Assembly: GCF_003711105.1 (NCBI RefSeq)
Contig: NZ_CP023865.1
Span: 1,400,001 to 1,464,000, forward strand
Source: Actinoplanes teichomyceticus ATCC 31121
GTDB taxonomy: Bacteria > Actinomycetota > Actinomycetes > Mycobacteriales > Micromonosporaceae
Reading direction: 5' to 3'
DNA: 64,000 nucleotides
The position numbers and the translations under genes were made by a program. Within the stretch, counting starts at the first letter, position 1, and the number at the start of each line of letters is the position of its first letter. The notes beneath the pieces are model-generated. The model did not search any database. It had not been told where the DNA came from and was given only the letters and a program-made list of their open reading frames with translations. Positions 26,024 to 34,178 of the stretch are shown here, one piece after another.

Positions 26024-27157
26024 GTGACCGCACCGCTCATGCTCGGCAACCACGCCGTCAACCCGCCTGTCGTCCTCGCCCCGATGGCCGGGATCACCAA
26101 CGTGGCGTTCCGGCGACTCTGCCGGGAGCAGGGCGGCGGCGTCTACGTCTGCGAGATGATCACGACCCGCGCACTCGTCGAGCGGATCCCCAAGACGCTC
26201 AAGATGATCGCCTTCGCCGAGGACGAGAAGTTCCGCAGCCTGCAGCTCTACGGCGTGGACCCGGACGTGACCGCGGCCGCGGTGCGGATGGTCGGCGAGA
26301 ACGACCTGGCCGACCACATCGATCTCAACTTCGGCTGCCCGGTGCCGAAGGTCACCCGCCGCGGCGGCGGGTCCGCGCTGCCCTGGCGGCGCAAGCTGTT
26401 CGGCCGGATCGTGCGGCAGGCCGCCGAGGCGGCCGCCGCGTACGGCATCCCGCTGACCATCAAGATGCGCAAGGGCATCGACGACGACCATCTGACGTAC
26501 GTCGAAGCCGGCCTGACCGCGCAGGACGCCGGCGTGGCCGCGGTGGCGCTGCACGCGCGCACCGCCGAGCAGCGCTACTCCGGCCAGGCCGACTGGGACG
26601 CGATCGCCACCCTCAAGCAGGCGCTCGACGTGCCGGTGCTGGGCAACGGCGACATCTGGGAGGGCTCCGACGCGCTGCGGATGGTCGCGCACACCGGGGT
26701 CGACGGCGTGGTCGTCGGCCGTGGCTGCCTGGGGCGCCCGTGGCTGTTCGCCGACCTGGAGGCCGCGTTCACGCAGGGCGCCGGCTACCGCCCGGTGCTC
26801 CCGGCCCTCGGCGAGGTCGCGAAGATCATGTCGCGGCACGCGCAGCTGCTGGTGGAGGCGCTGGAGGACGAGAGGCACGGCTGCGCCGACTTCCGCAAGC
26901 ACGTGGCGTGGTACCTGAAGGGCTTCCCGGTCGGTGGCGACCTGCGCCGCAGCCTGGCGATGATCTCCTCGCTCGCCGAGCTGGACGACCTGCTGGCCCG
27001 GCTCGACCCGGCCGTGCCGTTCCCGGTCGAGTCGCTGGGCCAGCCGCGCGGCCGGGTCAACGCCCCGGGCAAGGTCGCCCTGCCGCACGGCTGGCTCGAC
27101 TCCCGGGACGACGACACCGTCCCCGAGGGCGCCGAGACCGACGAGTCCGGCGGCTAG
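26024..27157 (+). CDS. dusB: tRNA-dihydrouridine synthase (DusB-like)
   Basis: A 377-residue FMN enzyme that reduces uridines in the tRNA D-loop. The barrel start VVLAPMAGITNVAFR binds FMN, the catalytic Cys105 is in NFGCPVPK, and VVGRGCLGRPWLF is the phosphate-binding end. A helical tRNA-binding domain (RHAQLLVEALEDERHGCADFRKHVAWYLKG region) follows. A GTG start is used. It stands alone between the coiled-coil gene and a dehydrogenase. Confidence 0.92.
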   Translation: MTAPLMLGNHAVNPPVVLAPMAGITNVAFRRLCREQGGGVYVCEMITTRALVERIPKTLKMIAFAEDEKFRSLQLYGVDPDVTAAAVRMVGENDLADHIDLNFGCPVPKVTRRGGGSALPWRRKLFGRIVRQAAEAAAAYGIPLTIKMRKGIDDDHLTYVEAGLTAQDAGVAAVALHARTAEQRYSGQADWDAIATLKQALDVPVLGNGDIWEGSDALRMVAHTGVDGVVVGRGCLGRPWLFADLEAAFTQGAGYRPVLPALGEVAKIMSRHAQLLVEALEDERHGCADFRKHVAWYLKGFPVGGDLRRSLAMISSLAELDDLLARLDPAVPFPVESLGQPRGRVNAPGKVALPHGWLDSRDDDTVPEGAETDESGG

Positions 27158-27200
27158 CGGGTCCGGCCGGGCGCGGAGTGAACCGGTTAAGGTGTCCGTC

Positions 27201-27974
27201 ATGGCGACGATTCTGATCACCGGGTCCAGCGACGGCATCGGACGGCACACCGCGGCGGTGCTGGCCGCGGACGGGCACCGGGTGGTGCTGCACGCCCGCG
27301 ACGAGCGGCGGGCCGAGGACGCGCACACGGCCGTGCCGGCCGCCGCGGCCGTGCTCATCGGTGACCTGGCGTCCCTCGCGCAGACCTGTGAGCTGGCCGG
27401 CCGGGCGGCCGCGGCCGGGCCGTTCGACGTGGTGATCCACAACGCCGGGGTCGGGGGTGGGCAGCGGGCCCCGCAGCCCACCGAGGACGGCCTGGAGCGG
27501 ATCTTTCAGGTGAACACGCTCGCCCCGTACCTGCTGACCGCGCTGATGCCGGCGCCGGCCCGGCTGGTCTATCTGACCTCGGGGCTGGAGGCGGCCGGCC
27601 GGGCGCGCCTCGACGACCTGCAGTGGCAGGCCCGGCCGTGGGACGGCATGCAGGCCTACAGCGACTCGAAGCTGTACGACGTGCTGCTCGCCTTCGCGGT
27701 GGCCCGGCACTGGCCCGGCACCCTGAGCAACGCCGTGGACCCGGGCTGGATCCGCACCCGGCTGGGCGGCCCGGACGCCACCGACGACCTGCCCGAGGGT
27801 GCGGAGACCCAGGTCTGGCTGGCCACCTCGGACGAGCCCGCGGCCACGGTCACCGGGCACTACTTCAAGCGCCGGACGTCGCTGACCGCCAACCCGCAGG
27901 CGTACGACGAGCAGTTGCAGGAGCGGTTCCTCGCCGTCTGCGCCGACCTCACCGGGGTGGAGCTGCCGGGGTAG
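27201..27974 (+). CDS. Short-chain dehydrogenase/reductase
   Basis: A 257-residue classical SDR. The cofactor motif TGSSDGIG (residues 7-14), the HNAGVGGG segment and the active-site YSDSK are all present, with a serine in VYLTSGLE upstream. Arg in HARDERRAED suggests NADP. The ATG at 27201 is preferred to GTG at 27192. The substrate is unknown. Confidence 0.88.
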   Translation: MATILITGSSDGIGRHTAAVLAADGHRVVLHARDERRAEDAHTAVPAAAAVLIGDLASLAQTCELAGRAAAAGPFDVVIHNAGVGGGQRAPQPTEDGLERIFQVNTLAPYLLTALMPAPARLVYLTSGLEAAGRARLDDLQWQARPWDGMQAYSDSKLYDVLLAFAVARHWPGTLSNAVDPGWIRTRLGGPDATDDLPEGAETQVWLATSDEPAATVTGHYFKRRTSLTANPQAYDEQLQERFLAVCADLTGVELPG

Positions 27975-27980
27975 CGCCGG

Positions 27981-29066
27981 TCAGCGCAGCTGTGCCTCGT
28001 CCGCGGCGGCCCGGCCGGACTCCCAGCCCTCCAGGCTGTCCACGCGGCTGCCGCGGGCCCGTACCGTACGCGGGAAGACCCGGTCCATCGCGGCCCGGAC
28101 CTGCACGTCCCGGTTGCGCAGCACCGGCAGCAGGTCGCCGTGCCCGGCGTACTCCCGCTCGGCGGCCCGGCGCAGCCGCTCGCCGATCCGCACCGCGTAG
28201 GCCACCAGGAACGACCGGCGGAACGCCTTCACCCGGGCCTTGCCCTTGGCCGGCTCGTCCCGGGTCATCGCCCGGTTAGCCTGCACCAGCAGGGACGTGT
28301 AGAGCAGCTCCACCGCGTCGATGTCGGCGTCGAACCCGAAGACCGTGCTGAAGCCGAGCTCCGGGGACCAGACCGTACGGCAGCCGTTGGCCCGGGAGAC
28401 CGCGTCGAGCAGGCTGGCCTTCTCGTTCTCGTACGGATGGTCCACCCCGATCCGGCGGGCGAACGGGGTGACGTCCACGGCCGGCGCGGTGACCTCCTCG
28501 ATCCGGTACCGGGTGATCAGCTCCTGTGCCTTCGCGCTGTACGTCTCCGCCTCGGCCGGGAAGTCGGTGGCCTCCGCCTTGGCCAGCAGCGCCCGCACCC
28601 GGTCGAGGACCCGCTGGTCGGCGTGGTGGTGCACGGTGGTGGCCGGGGTGCCGGGCGGCGGGACGAGGATCTCGATGGCCGGCAGGCGGCGCAGCTCGGT
28701 GAGCAGCGCGAGCGACGAGTCCAGGACGGCGATCCGGTCCGGCCGCCGGGGTGAGCCGCCGGCCAGGCTCTCGGCCTGGGCCCGCCAGCCGGCGTCGACG
28801 GGCTCCTTGCCGGTCAGGAACGCGGTGGCCGCCTCGGCGACCAGCCGGCCCTGGACCGGGTCGCCCCGGCGGGCGATGGCCCGGTGCAGCTCGACGGGCT
28901 GCCACCCGTTGCGGAACAACCGGTCGAATTCGTGGGCCAGCGCGGCCTGCAGGGCCGTGTCGGTCTCCGCCGCCGGTGTGCCGGTCAGCAGGTCGAGGGC
29001 GGTCTCGTGGTCGAGGTCCCCGACCCGGACGCGTTCGACGATCTCCCGGGCCGGCATGTCGCACAT
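27981..29066 (-). CDS. DUF2786-domain protein
   Basis: A 361-residue protein with a central DUF2786 segment (RVLDRVRALLAKAEATDFPAEAETYSAKAQELITRY, split here for reference), a helix-turn-helix found in phage and bacterial proteins of unknown role. The N-terminus is helical and acidic. The C-terminus includes an Arg-rich region (KAFRRSFLVAYAVRIGERLRRA). Two ATGs nine bases apart (29066 and 29057) are possible starts. It converges on the SDR gene with a six-base gap. Confidence 0.75.
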   Translation of the reverse strand: MCDMPAREIVERVRVGDLDHETALDLLTGTPAAETDTALQAALAHEFDRLFRNGWQPVELHRAIARRGDPVQGRLVAEAATAFLTGKEPVDAGWRAQAESLAGGSPRRPDRIAVLDSSLALLTELRRLPAIEILVPPPGTPATTVHHHADQRVLDRVRALLAKAEATDFPAEAETYSAKAQELITRYRIEEVTAPAVDVTPFARRIGVDHPYENEKASLLDAVSRANGCRTVWSPELGFSTVFGFDADIDAVELLYTSLLVQANRAMTRDEPAKGKARVKAFRRSFLVAYAVRIGERLRRAAEREYAGHGDLLPVLRNRDVQVRAAMDRVFPRTVRARGSRVDSLEGWESGRAAADEAQLR

Positions 29067-29247
29067 GCTAGCGCCCCAGAGGCCGGGGTCCCGGTTCCCG
29101 GCCGGGGCCCCGGCCGCCGCGCCCGTCGAGCGGCCGGACGGGTCGCGGAGCGGCAGCCGCTTGCAGCGCTGCAAAGCCAGCATGCACAAGCCGCGCTCGG
29201 ACTTCAAGGGGTGACCGGCCGGCACACCGTGGCCCGGTCGGCTCGTG

Positions 29248-29278
29248 GGCGGGGAGGGCGGTGCGAACCCTCCCCGCC
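29248..29278 (-). terminator. Terminator of the Roadblock/DUF4388 cluster
   Basis: An 11-bp perfect stem (GGCGGGGAGGG and complement) with a 9-base loop lies 32 bases beyond the last Roadblock gene. Confidence 0.8.
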
Positions 29279-29309
29279 ACCGGTGGCGGTCACGGATCGA
29301 GCGGCGGGA

Positions 29310-29681
29310 TCACACGTCCAGGTCGTTCTCGACGCGGCGGAGCTGGTGGCGTGCCATGGCCAGGTTCGCCCGGTCCCGGCGCAGGGCCACGTACAGGAAC
29401 AGCCCCTTGCCCTGCCGGCTGGTCAGCGGCCGGATCATGTGGTACTGCGTGTCCAGCGTGATCAGGATGTCCTCGATCTTCTCGGAGAGGTTGAGCATCT
29501 CCATCGCCCGCAGCTTCGCCCGGACCACATCGGTGTTGCCGGCGGCGGCGACCGTGAGATCGAGGTCCTTGCCGCCGCCGAGCGTGCCCAGCGCCATGCC
29601 GCTGGTGTGGTCCACCAGGGCGACGCCGATGCAGCCGTCGATCTCCATGATCTCTTTGAGTGCGGTGTCCATGTCGGCCAT
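29310..29681 (-). CDS. Roadblock/LC7-type protein, short form
   Basis: A 123-residue protein with the Roadblock/LC7 alpha-beta pattern: MDTALKEIMEIDGCIGVALVDHTSGMALG, then a helix, then LITLDTQYHMIRPL and FLYVALRRDRANLAMARHQL. It aligns residue for residue at its start with the protein encoded at 31410-31790. Roadblock proteins usually act as dimers that regulate small GTPases. No GTPase gene is nearby. GGAGG precedes the ATG. Last gene of a five-gene leftward cluster. Confidence 0.72.
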   Translation of the reverse strand: MADMDTALKEIMEIDGCIGVALVDHTSGMALGTLGGGKDLDLTVAAAGNTDVVRAKLRAMEMLNLSEKIEDILITLDTQYHMIRPLTSRQGKGLFLYVALRRDRANLAMARHQLRRVENDLDV

Positions 29682-29768
29682 GGGGGTTCCTCCGTTGTGG
29701 TGGGATGGCGGTCCGCCGGAATGGGCGGCGCCGATGAGTGCGGCGGATGCCGCGGTTGCGCCTGCCGA

Positions 29769-30266
29769 TCAGCCGGCCGCCGTGCGGCGGCGCGGGATGC
29801 CCGACAGGGTGGCCATCGGGGTCCGCCGGGCCAGCGGGATCGACGACGGTCCGGTCTGATGCGGGATCTCCGGTCGCGGGGGCTGCTGCCACGCGGGCTC
29901 CAGGGCCAGGAGCTTGACGATCCGGCGTACGCACCGCCGCGCCTCCAGGTGCACCCGGGCCAGGTTCGCGTCCCCCGAGGTGACCACGGTCAGCAGCGCG
30001 TTCGGGCCCGCGGTGTACGAGGTGATGTAGCCGCCGTCGCACTCGACGACGGACTCCCGCAGCTCCCCGTGGTCGACCGCGTGCGCGAACCGGCGGGCCA
30101 GCGCCAGGTGCGCGGCGGCGAGGGCGGCCAGGGTGTCCGGTTCGATCCCGTGCGAGTCGTGCGCGACGACCAGCCCGTCGGCGGTGGCGAGCACGCTGCC
30201 GGACAGTTCCGGCACCCTGCTGCGCAGGCGGCCGAGCTCGTCGAGTACCGCCGGGTCCACCGTCAT
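29769..30266 (-). CDS. Roadblock/LC7-domain protein, MglB-like
   Basis: A 165-residue protein. Residues 1-125 form a Roadblock domain (LDELGRLRSRVPELSGSVLATADGLVVAHDS; then LRESVVECDGGYITSYTAG, split for reference). The last 40 residues are a proline-rich, probably disordered tail. The ATG at 30266 is chosen because the domain begins there and a purine-rich stretch precedes it. It lies 35 bp from the full-length DUF4388 gene. Confidence 0.8.
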   Translation of the reverse strand: MTVDPAVLDELGRLRSRVPELSGSVLATADGLVVAHDSHGIEPDTLAALAAAHLALARRFAHAVDHGELRESVVECDGGYITSYTAGPNALLTVVTSGDANLARVHLEARRCVRRIVKLLALEPAWQQPPRPEIPHQTGPSSIPLARRTPMATLSGIPRRRTAAG

Positions 30267-30301
30267 CCTCGAAACGCTCCTTCGTGTCGGGGGTGCGCGC
30301 G

Positions 30302-31381
30302 TCACCGCAGTGCCCGCAATGCGGTACGTATGCGTTTGAGCAGAACTTCGTCGGTGCCCTGGTGCACCGGGTGATGCTCGGCGGCCGCGATCTCCTTCGG
30401 CAGCTTGGCGCCGGGCTTGCGGCGGGCCAGCCGGGGCAGCCGGTTCGGGCCGGTGCTGCTTCCACCGGGCGGTGGCGCGGCCGGCGGCGGCGCGGCGTCC
30501 GGTGGCGGCGGGGCTGGTGGTGGCGGCGGGGCCGGTGGAGGTGGGTCCGGTGGAGGTGGGACCGGCGGTGGAGGTGGGACCGGCGGTGGCGGTGGGACCG
30601 GCGGTGGCGGCGGGACCGGCGGTGGCGGCGCGGCCGGCAGCGGCGGTGTCTCCGGTGGCGGGGGTGGGGCGTTCGGCGGCGGGCGCAGGTCCGGCACGCG
30701 TGCCTCGGGCAGTTCGAGCAGACCCAGCGCCGCCAGCCGCCGCAGCTCCTGGATGGTCGCGTACCCGGCCCGGCCGAGCAGCAGGGCGAGGTCCGCCGGG
30801 GTGCGCTGGCCGTCCGCGTGGACGAGCAGCTCCCACTGCGGCGCGGTGATGGTCACCCGCTCGCGCGGCGGCCGGGGCACCGGGATCACCGGCGCGGTGT
30901 CGATCCGCGGGTTCGGCAGGATGTCGTCGAGCAGCCGTACCCGCCGCCGCACCTCGCGCAGCACCGCGGAGGTGTCGATCTGCACCACCGGCCCCAGCCA
31001 GTGCGTGGCGGCCGGCAGGAACTCGACCGGCGCGGGCCCGGTGGTGAGCGCGAAGTACGCCGCGTCGTAGGTCGCGCCGAGCACGCACAGCTCCAGCTCC
31101 CCCCGGGTCAGGTGCCCCTGCTCGACCAGCAGACGGCCCACCCGGGCGGTGGAGGTGCCCAGGTCCAGCGCGTTCTGCCAGGTGCGCCCGGCCAACCGGC
31201 CGGACGAGGTGAGCAGTTCGCCGACCCCCGGAGCGGCCGGCGACTCGGCGTAGACGACCCGCCCCTCGAAGACGTAGACCGCGCCGCCGGGATGGCCGCC
31301 CATCACCAGCGCTCCGGTCTGCCGTTCCGCGGCGATCCGCGTGAGCAGATCACCCGGCGCGGCGGTCCTCGTGGCGGCCAC
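30302..31381 (-). CDS. DUF4388 protein with polyproline linker
   Basis: A 359-residue cytoplasmic protein. Residues 1-~140 form a DUF4388 (PATAN-like) domain (TGALVMGGHPGGAVYVFEGRVVYAES), a winged-helix-like part follows (about 175-225), then ~95 residues of polyproline repeats (PPPPPV units, encoded by an 18-bp DNA repeat), and a basic C-terminus. DUF4388 domains occur in FrzS-type polarity and signalling proteins of gliding bacteria. It is the second of two DUF4388 genes in the cluster, each followed by a Roadblock gene. Confidence 0.75.
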   Translation of the reverse strand: MAATRTAAPGDLLTRIAAERQTGALVMGGHPGGAVYVFEGRVVYAESPAAPGVGELLTSSGRLAGRTWQNALDLGTSTARVGRLLVEQGHLTRGELELCVLGATYDAAYFALTTGPAPVEFLPAATHWLGPVVQIDTSAVLREVRRRVRLLDDILPNPRIDTAPVIPVPRPPRERVTITAPQWELLVHADGQRTPADLALLLGRAGYATIQELRRLAALGLLELPEARVPDLRPPPNAPPPPPETPPLPAAPPPPVPPPPPVPPPPPVPPPPPVPPPPDPPPPAPPPPPAPPPPDAAPPPAAPPPGGSSTGPNRLPRLARRKPGAKLPKEIAAAEHHPVHQGTDEVLLKRIRTALRALR

Positions 31382-31409
31382 CGTTACTCCTGTCTGCGGG
31401 GTGCGTTGG

Positions 31410-31790
31410 TCAGGTTGCGACGAGCTCGTCGGTCAGGCGCTGCATCTTGCGGCGGGCCACGGCGAGGTTGCCGCGCACCCGATCCAGCCAGACGTAGAGC
31501 ACCAGGCGGCTGTCGAACTCGGTCCGGACGACCCGTAGGAGGTGGTAGCCCCCGGCCGTCGTGATGATCAGGTCTTCGAGCAGGTCGTGCGGGACGGCCG
31601 AGACGAACAGCGACCGGCTGTTCGCGGCCTGGACCACATCGGCGGTCCCGGCCGCCGCGGCCTCGTGGTCCGCGTTCGGTGCGGCTCCGGTCGTGGCGAC
31701 CGGGAAGCCGGTGGTGTAGTCGACGATGCTGGCTCCGACCGCGCCAGGGATCGTCATGGCCTCCTGCAGACAGTGGTCGACGCCGGGCAC
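31410..31790 (-). CDS. Roadblock/LC7-type protein, second short form
   Basis: A 126-residue paralogue of the protein at 29310-29681: VDHCLQEAMTIPGAVGASIVD against MDTALKEIMEIDGCIGVALVD, and RLVLYVWLDRVRGNLAVARRKMQ against FLYVALRRDRANLAMARHQL. The GTG at 31790 is chosen because it gives the same N-terminus as the paralogue, although GGAG is only two bases upstream. It lies between the two DUF4388 genes. Confidence 0.68.
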   Translation of the reverse strand: MPGVDHCLQEAMTIPGAVGASIVDYTTGFPVATTGAAPNADHEAAAAGTADVVQAANSRSLFVSAVPHDLLEDLIITTAGGYHLLRVVRTEFDSRLVLYVWLDRVRGNLAVARRKMQRLTDELVAT

Positions 31791-31929
31791 ATCTCTCCTC
31801 AGCGCTGCTACTACCGGGCCTCTTCGCTCGGCCCGTCGGGTTGCCGCGGCGGCCCGGTCGCGCACCGTGCCGCGCCGCCGTGCGCCATCCTCCGGTCGTG
31901 GTGCGGCGGCGAGTCGCACGTTTTGTGCG

Positions 31930-32397
31930 TCATGGTCCAGTGGCCGGCATCCGTGCCCGGGCCCGGCGCGGCCGAACGCCGGCCCGGGCCGATCCCACCT
32001 CACCCAGCCAGTGCCGCTCCCCGGGCACGAACCGGGCCGGCGCGTCCGTCTGCCGCAGCAGCACCCGCGCGGCCCCGGCGATCGCCGCCGCCACCCGCTG
32101 GGCCAGCTCGTGCTGCCCGAGCCACCCGTCGCGCAGCAGCACCCGGCCCACCCGGCAGCCGTGGTGACCCTCCGCATATGCCGCCCGCCAGGTCTGCGCG
32201 GTCAGCCGACCGGAGCCGATCAACCGTTGCGCCAGGCTCGGCGCGGCCGGTGACTCGGCGTATGCGATCCGTCCCGCCACCAGGTAGAAAACCCCACCCG
32301 GAGTGCCACCCACGTGCAGTGCGCCGGTACGCCCGGACTCGCCCAGCTCGCTCAGCAGACGCCGCATCGTCGCGGTCGCCGGTGCATCAGGACTCAC
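31930..32397 (-). CDS. Short DUF4388 protein (possibly truncated)
   Basis: A 155-residue protein matching the first ~140 residues of the DUF4388 gene at 30302-31381 (GALHVGGTPGGVFYLVAGRIAYAESPAAPSLAQRLI, split for reference; then RHWLG). The similarity ends soon after HWLG and an Arg/Ala-rich tail of ~20 residues follows, so it may be a truncated or shortened copy. A GTG start with GGAGG ten bases upstream is used. First gene of the cluster. Confidence 0.65.
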   Translation of the reverse strand: MSPDAPATATMRRLLSELGESGRTGALHVGGTPGGVFYLVAGRIAYAESPAAPSLAQRLIGSGRLTAQTWRAAYAEGHHGCRVGRVLLRDGWLGQHELAQRVAAAIAGAARVLLRQTDAPARFVPGERHWLGEVGSARAGVRPRRARARMPATGP

Positions 32398-32518
32398 GGA
32401 ACGTAATCCTCCGGCAGCCGTCGAGGGCCGCCGTCGCACCGCCGGTGCGTCCGGCTCGCCGGGATCACCCGTCGGGGCGCGTAACCTGATCGCCACGCGT
32501 CGATCGTCGGGAGGTCAT

Positions 32519-32869
32519 ATGCCCAGTCGCTGGGAGCAGGTCGTGGTGGACGCGGCGGATCCCGCCCGGCTGGCCGGCTGGTGGGCCGAGGCGCTCGGCT
32601 ACGTGGTCATCGCCGAGGGCACGGACGACGTGGAGATCCGGCGCCATCCGGACGAGCTGCCCGGGCTGCTGTTCACCCACGTCACCGACGCGCGCCGGGG
32701 CAAGAACCGGCTGCACCTGGACCTGCGCCCGGACGACCAGGAGGCCGAGGTGGAACGCCTGGTCAACATGGGCGCCCGGCCGGTCGACATCGATCAGGGC
32801 GAGGTGCCGTGGGTCGTGCTGGCCGACCCGGAGGGCAACGAGTTCTGTGTGCTGGCGTCCCGCGTCTGA
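32519..32869 (+). CDS. VOC-family glyoxalase-like protein
   Basis: A 116-residue protein with the two beta-alpha-beta-beta-beta units of the vicinal-oxygen-chelate fold: WEQVVVDAADPARLAGWWAEALGY, then NRLHLDLRPDDQEAEVERLV and VLADPEGNEFCVL. His in HLDL and Glu in GNEFCVL are the usual metal-ligand positions. GGGAGG precedes the ATG. Enzymatic substrate or resistance role unknown. Confidence 0.82.
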   Translation: MPSRWEQVVVDAADPARLAGWWAEALGYVVIAEGTDDVEIRRHPDELPGLLFTHVTDARRGKNRLHLDLRPDDQEAEVERLVNMGARPVDIDQGEVPWVVLADPEGNEFCVLASRV

Positions 32870-32907
32870 CCGGCCACCGGCCGGGACACCCGGCTTAGGG
32901 TGATCCC

Positions 32908-34119
32908 ATGACGGCGTCCGACGCGCAGCGGTGGGTATCCGAGCCGGCCAAGGACAGCGGTTACGGCCGGACCCCGTACCAGCGCGATCGGGCCCGGGTG
33001 CTGCACTCGGCCGGCTTCCGCCGGCTGGCGGCCAAGACCCAGGTGCACACCGCCGGGTCCGACGACTTCCTGCGTACCAGGCTGACCCACTCCCTGGAGG
33101 TCGCCCAGATCTCCCGGGAGATGGGGGCCCGGCTCGGCTGCGACCCGGACGTGGTGGACGTCGCCGGGCTGGCCCACGACATCGGCCACCCGCCGTTCGG
33201 CCACAACGGGGAGGCCGCCCTCGACCAGGTCGCCGGAGCGTGCGGCGGGTTCGAGGGCAACGCGCAGACGCTGCGGGTGCTGACCCGGCTGGAGGCCAAG
33301 GTGCCCGGCGCCGGCCTGAACCTGACCCGCGCCTCGCTGGACGCCTGCGCCAAGTACCCGTGGTTCCGCCGCCCCGGCGCCCGCAAGTTCGGCGTCTACG
33401 CCGACGACGAGCCGGTCTTCAGCTGGCTGCGGGCCGGCCGCGCCGACGACCGCCGCTGCCTGGAGGCGCAGGTGATGGACTGGGCGGACGACGTGGCGTA
33501 CTCGGTGCACGACGTCGAGGACGGCGTGCACGGCGGCTACCTCGACCTCGGCCTGCTGCTGCGCGACCCGGTCGAGCGCGCCGAGCTGTGCGCCGACGTC
33601 GCCGCCACCTACTCCGACGAGACCCCGGACCGGCTCGGCGAGGCCCTGGACCGGCTGCTCGCCGACCCGGCGGTGGCCGCGGCCGGCGACTACGACGGCT
33701 CCTATCCGGCGCAGATCGCCCTCAAACGGATGACCAGCGTGCTGACCGGCCGGTTCGTCTCCTCCGCGGTCGGCGCCACGCACAGCCGGTACGGCACCGA
33801 GCCGATGCGCCGCTACCAGGCCGACCTGGTCGTCCCGGCCACCGCCCGGGACCAGTGCGCACTGCTCAAGGGCATGGCCTTCCGATACGTGATGCGCACC
33901 CGCGCCGCCGAGCAGCGCTACCAGCGGCAGCGCACCGTGCTGATCGAGCTGGTCGAGGCGCTCGGCCGTACGCCCGAGCGGCTGGACCCGCTGTTCCGGC
34001 CGTGCCACGCGGCCGCCCGCACCGACGCCGACGCCCTGCGGGTGATCGTGGACCAGGTGGCGTCGCTGACCGATCACGCCGCGGTGGCCTGGCACCGCGC
34101 CCTGGTCGCGCAACGGTGA
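32908..34119 (+). CDS. dgt: dGTP triphosphohydrolase
   Basis: A 403-residue HD-superfamily dNTPase that splits dGTP to deoxyguanosine and triphosphate. The metal ligands are seen as RLTHSLEV (His61), LAHDIGH (His90, Asp91, His94) and a later Asp in MDWADDVAYSVHD. The N-terminal SGYGRTPYQRDRARVLHS is typical. It sits directly before dnaG, the arrangement seen in mycobacteria. Confidence 0.94.
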   Translation: MTASDAQRWVSEPAKDSGYGRTPYQRDRARVLHSAGFRRLAAKTQVHTAGSDDFLRTRLTHSLEVAQISREMGARLGCDPDVVDVAGLAHDIGHPPFGHNGEAALDQVAGACGGFEGNAQTLRVLTRLEAKVPGAGLNLTRASLDACAKYPWFRRPGARKFGVYADDEPVFSWLRAGRADDRRCLEAQVMDWADDVAYSVHDVEDGVHGGYLDLGLLLRDPVERAELCADVAATYSDETPDRLGEALDRLLADPAVAAAGDYDGSYPAQIALKRMTSVLTGRFVSSAVGATHSRYGTEPMRRYQADLVVPATARDQCALLKGMAFRYVMRTRAAEQRYQRQRTVLIELVEALGRTPERLDPLFRPCHAAARTDADALRVIVDQVASLTDHAAVAWHRALVAQR

Positions 34120-34178
34120 TCTGATTCGCCGGCGACCCTGCTGGCGATCGCCGGCCCGGGCGAGGCAGGATGTATGCC

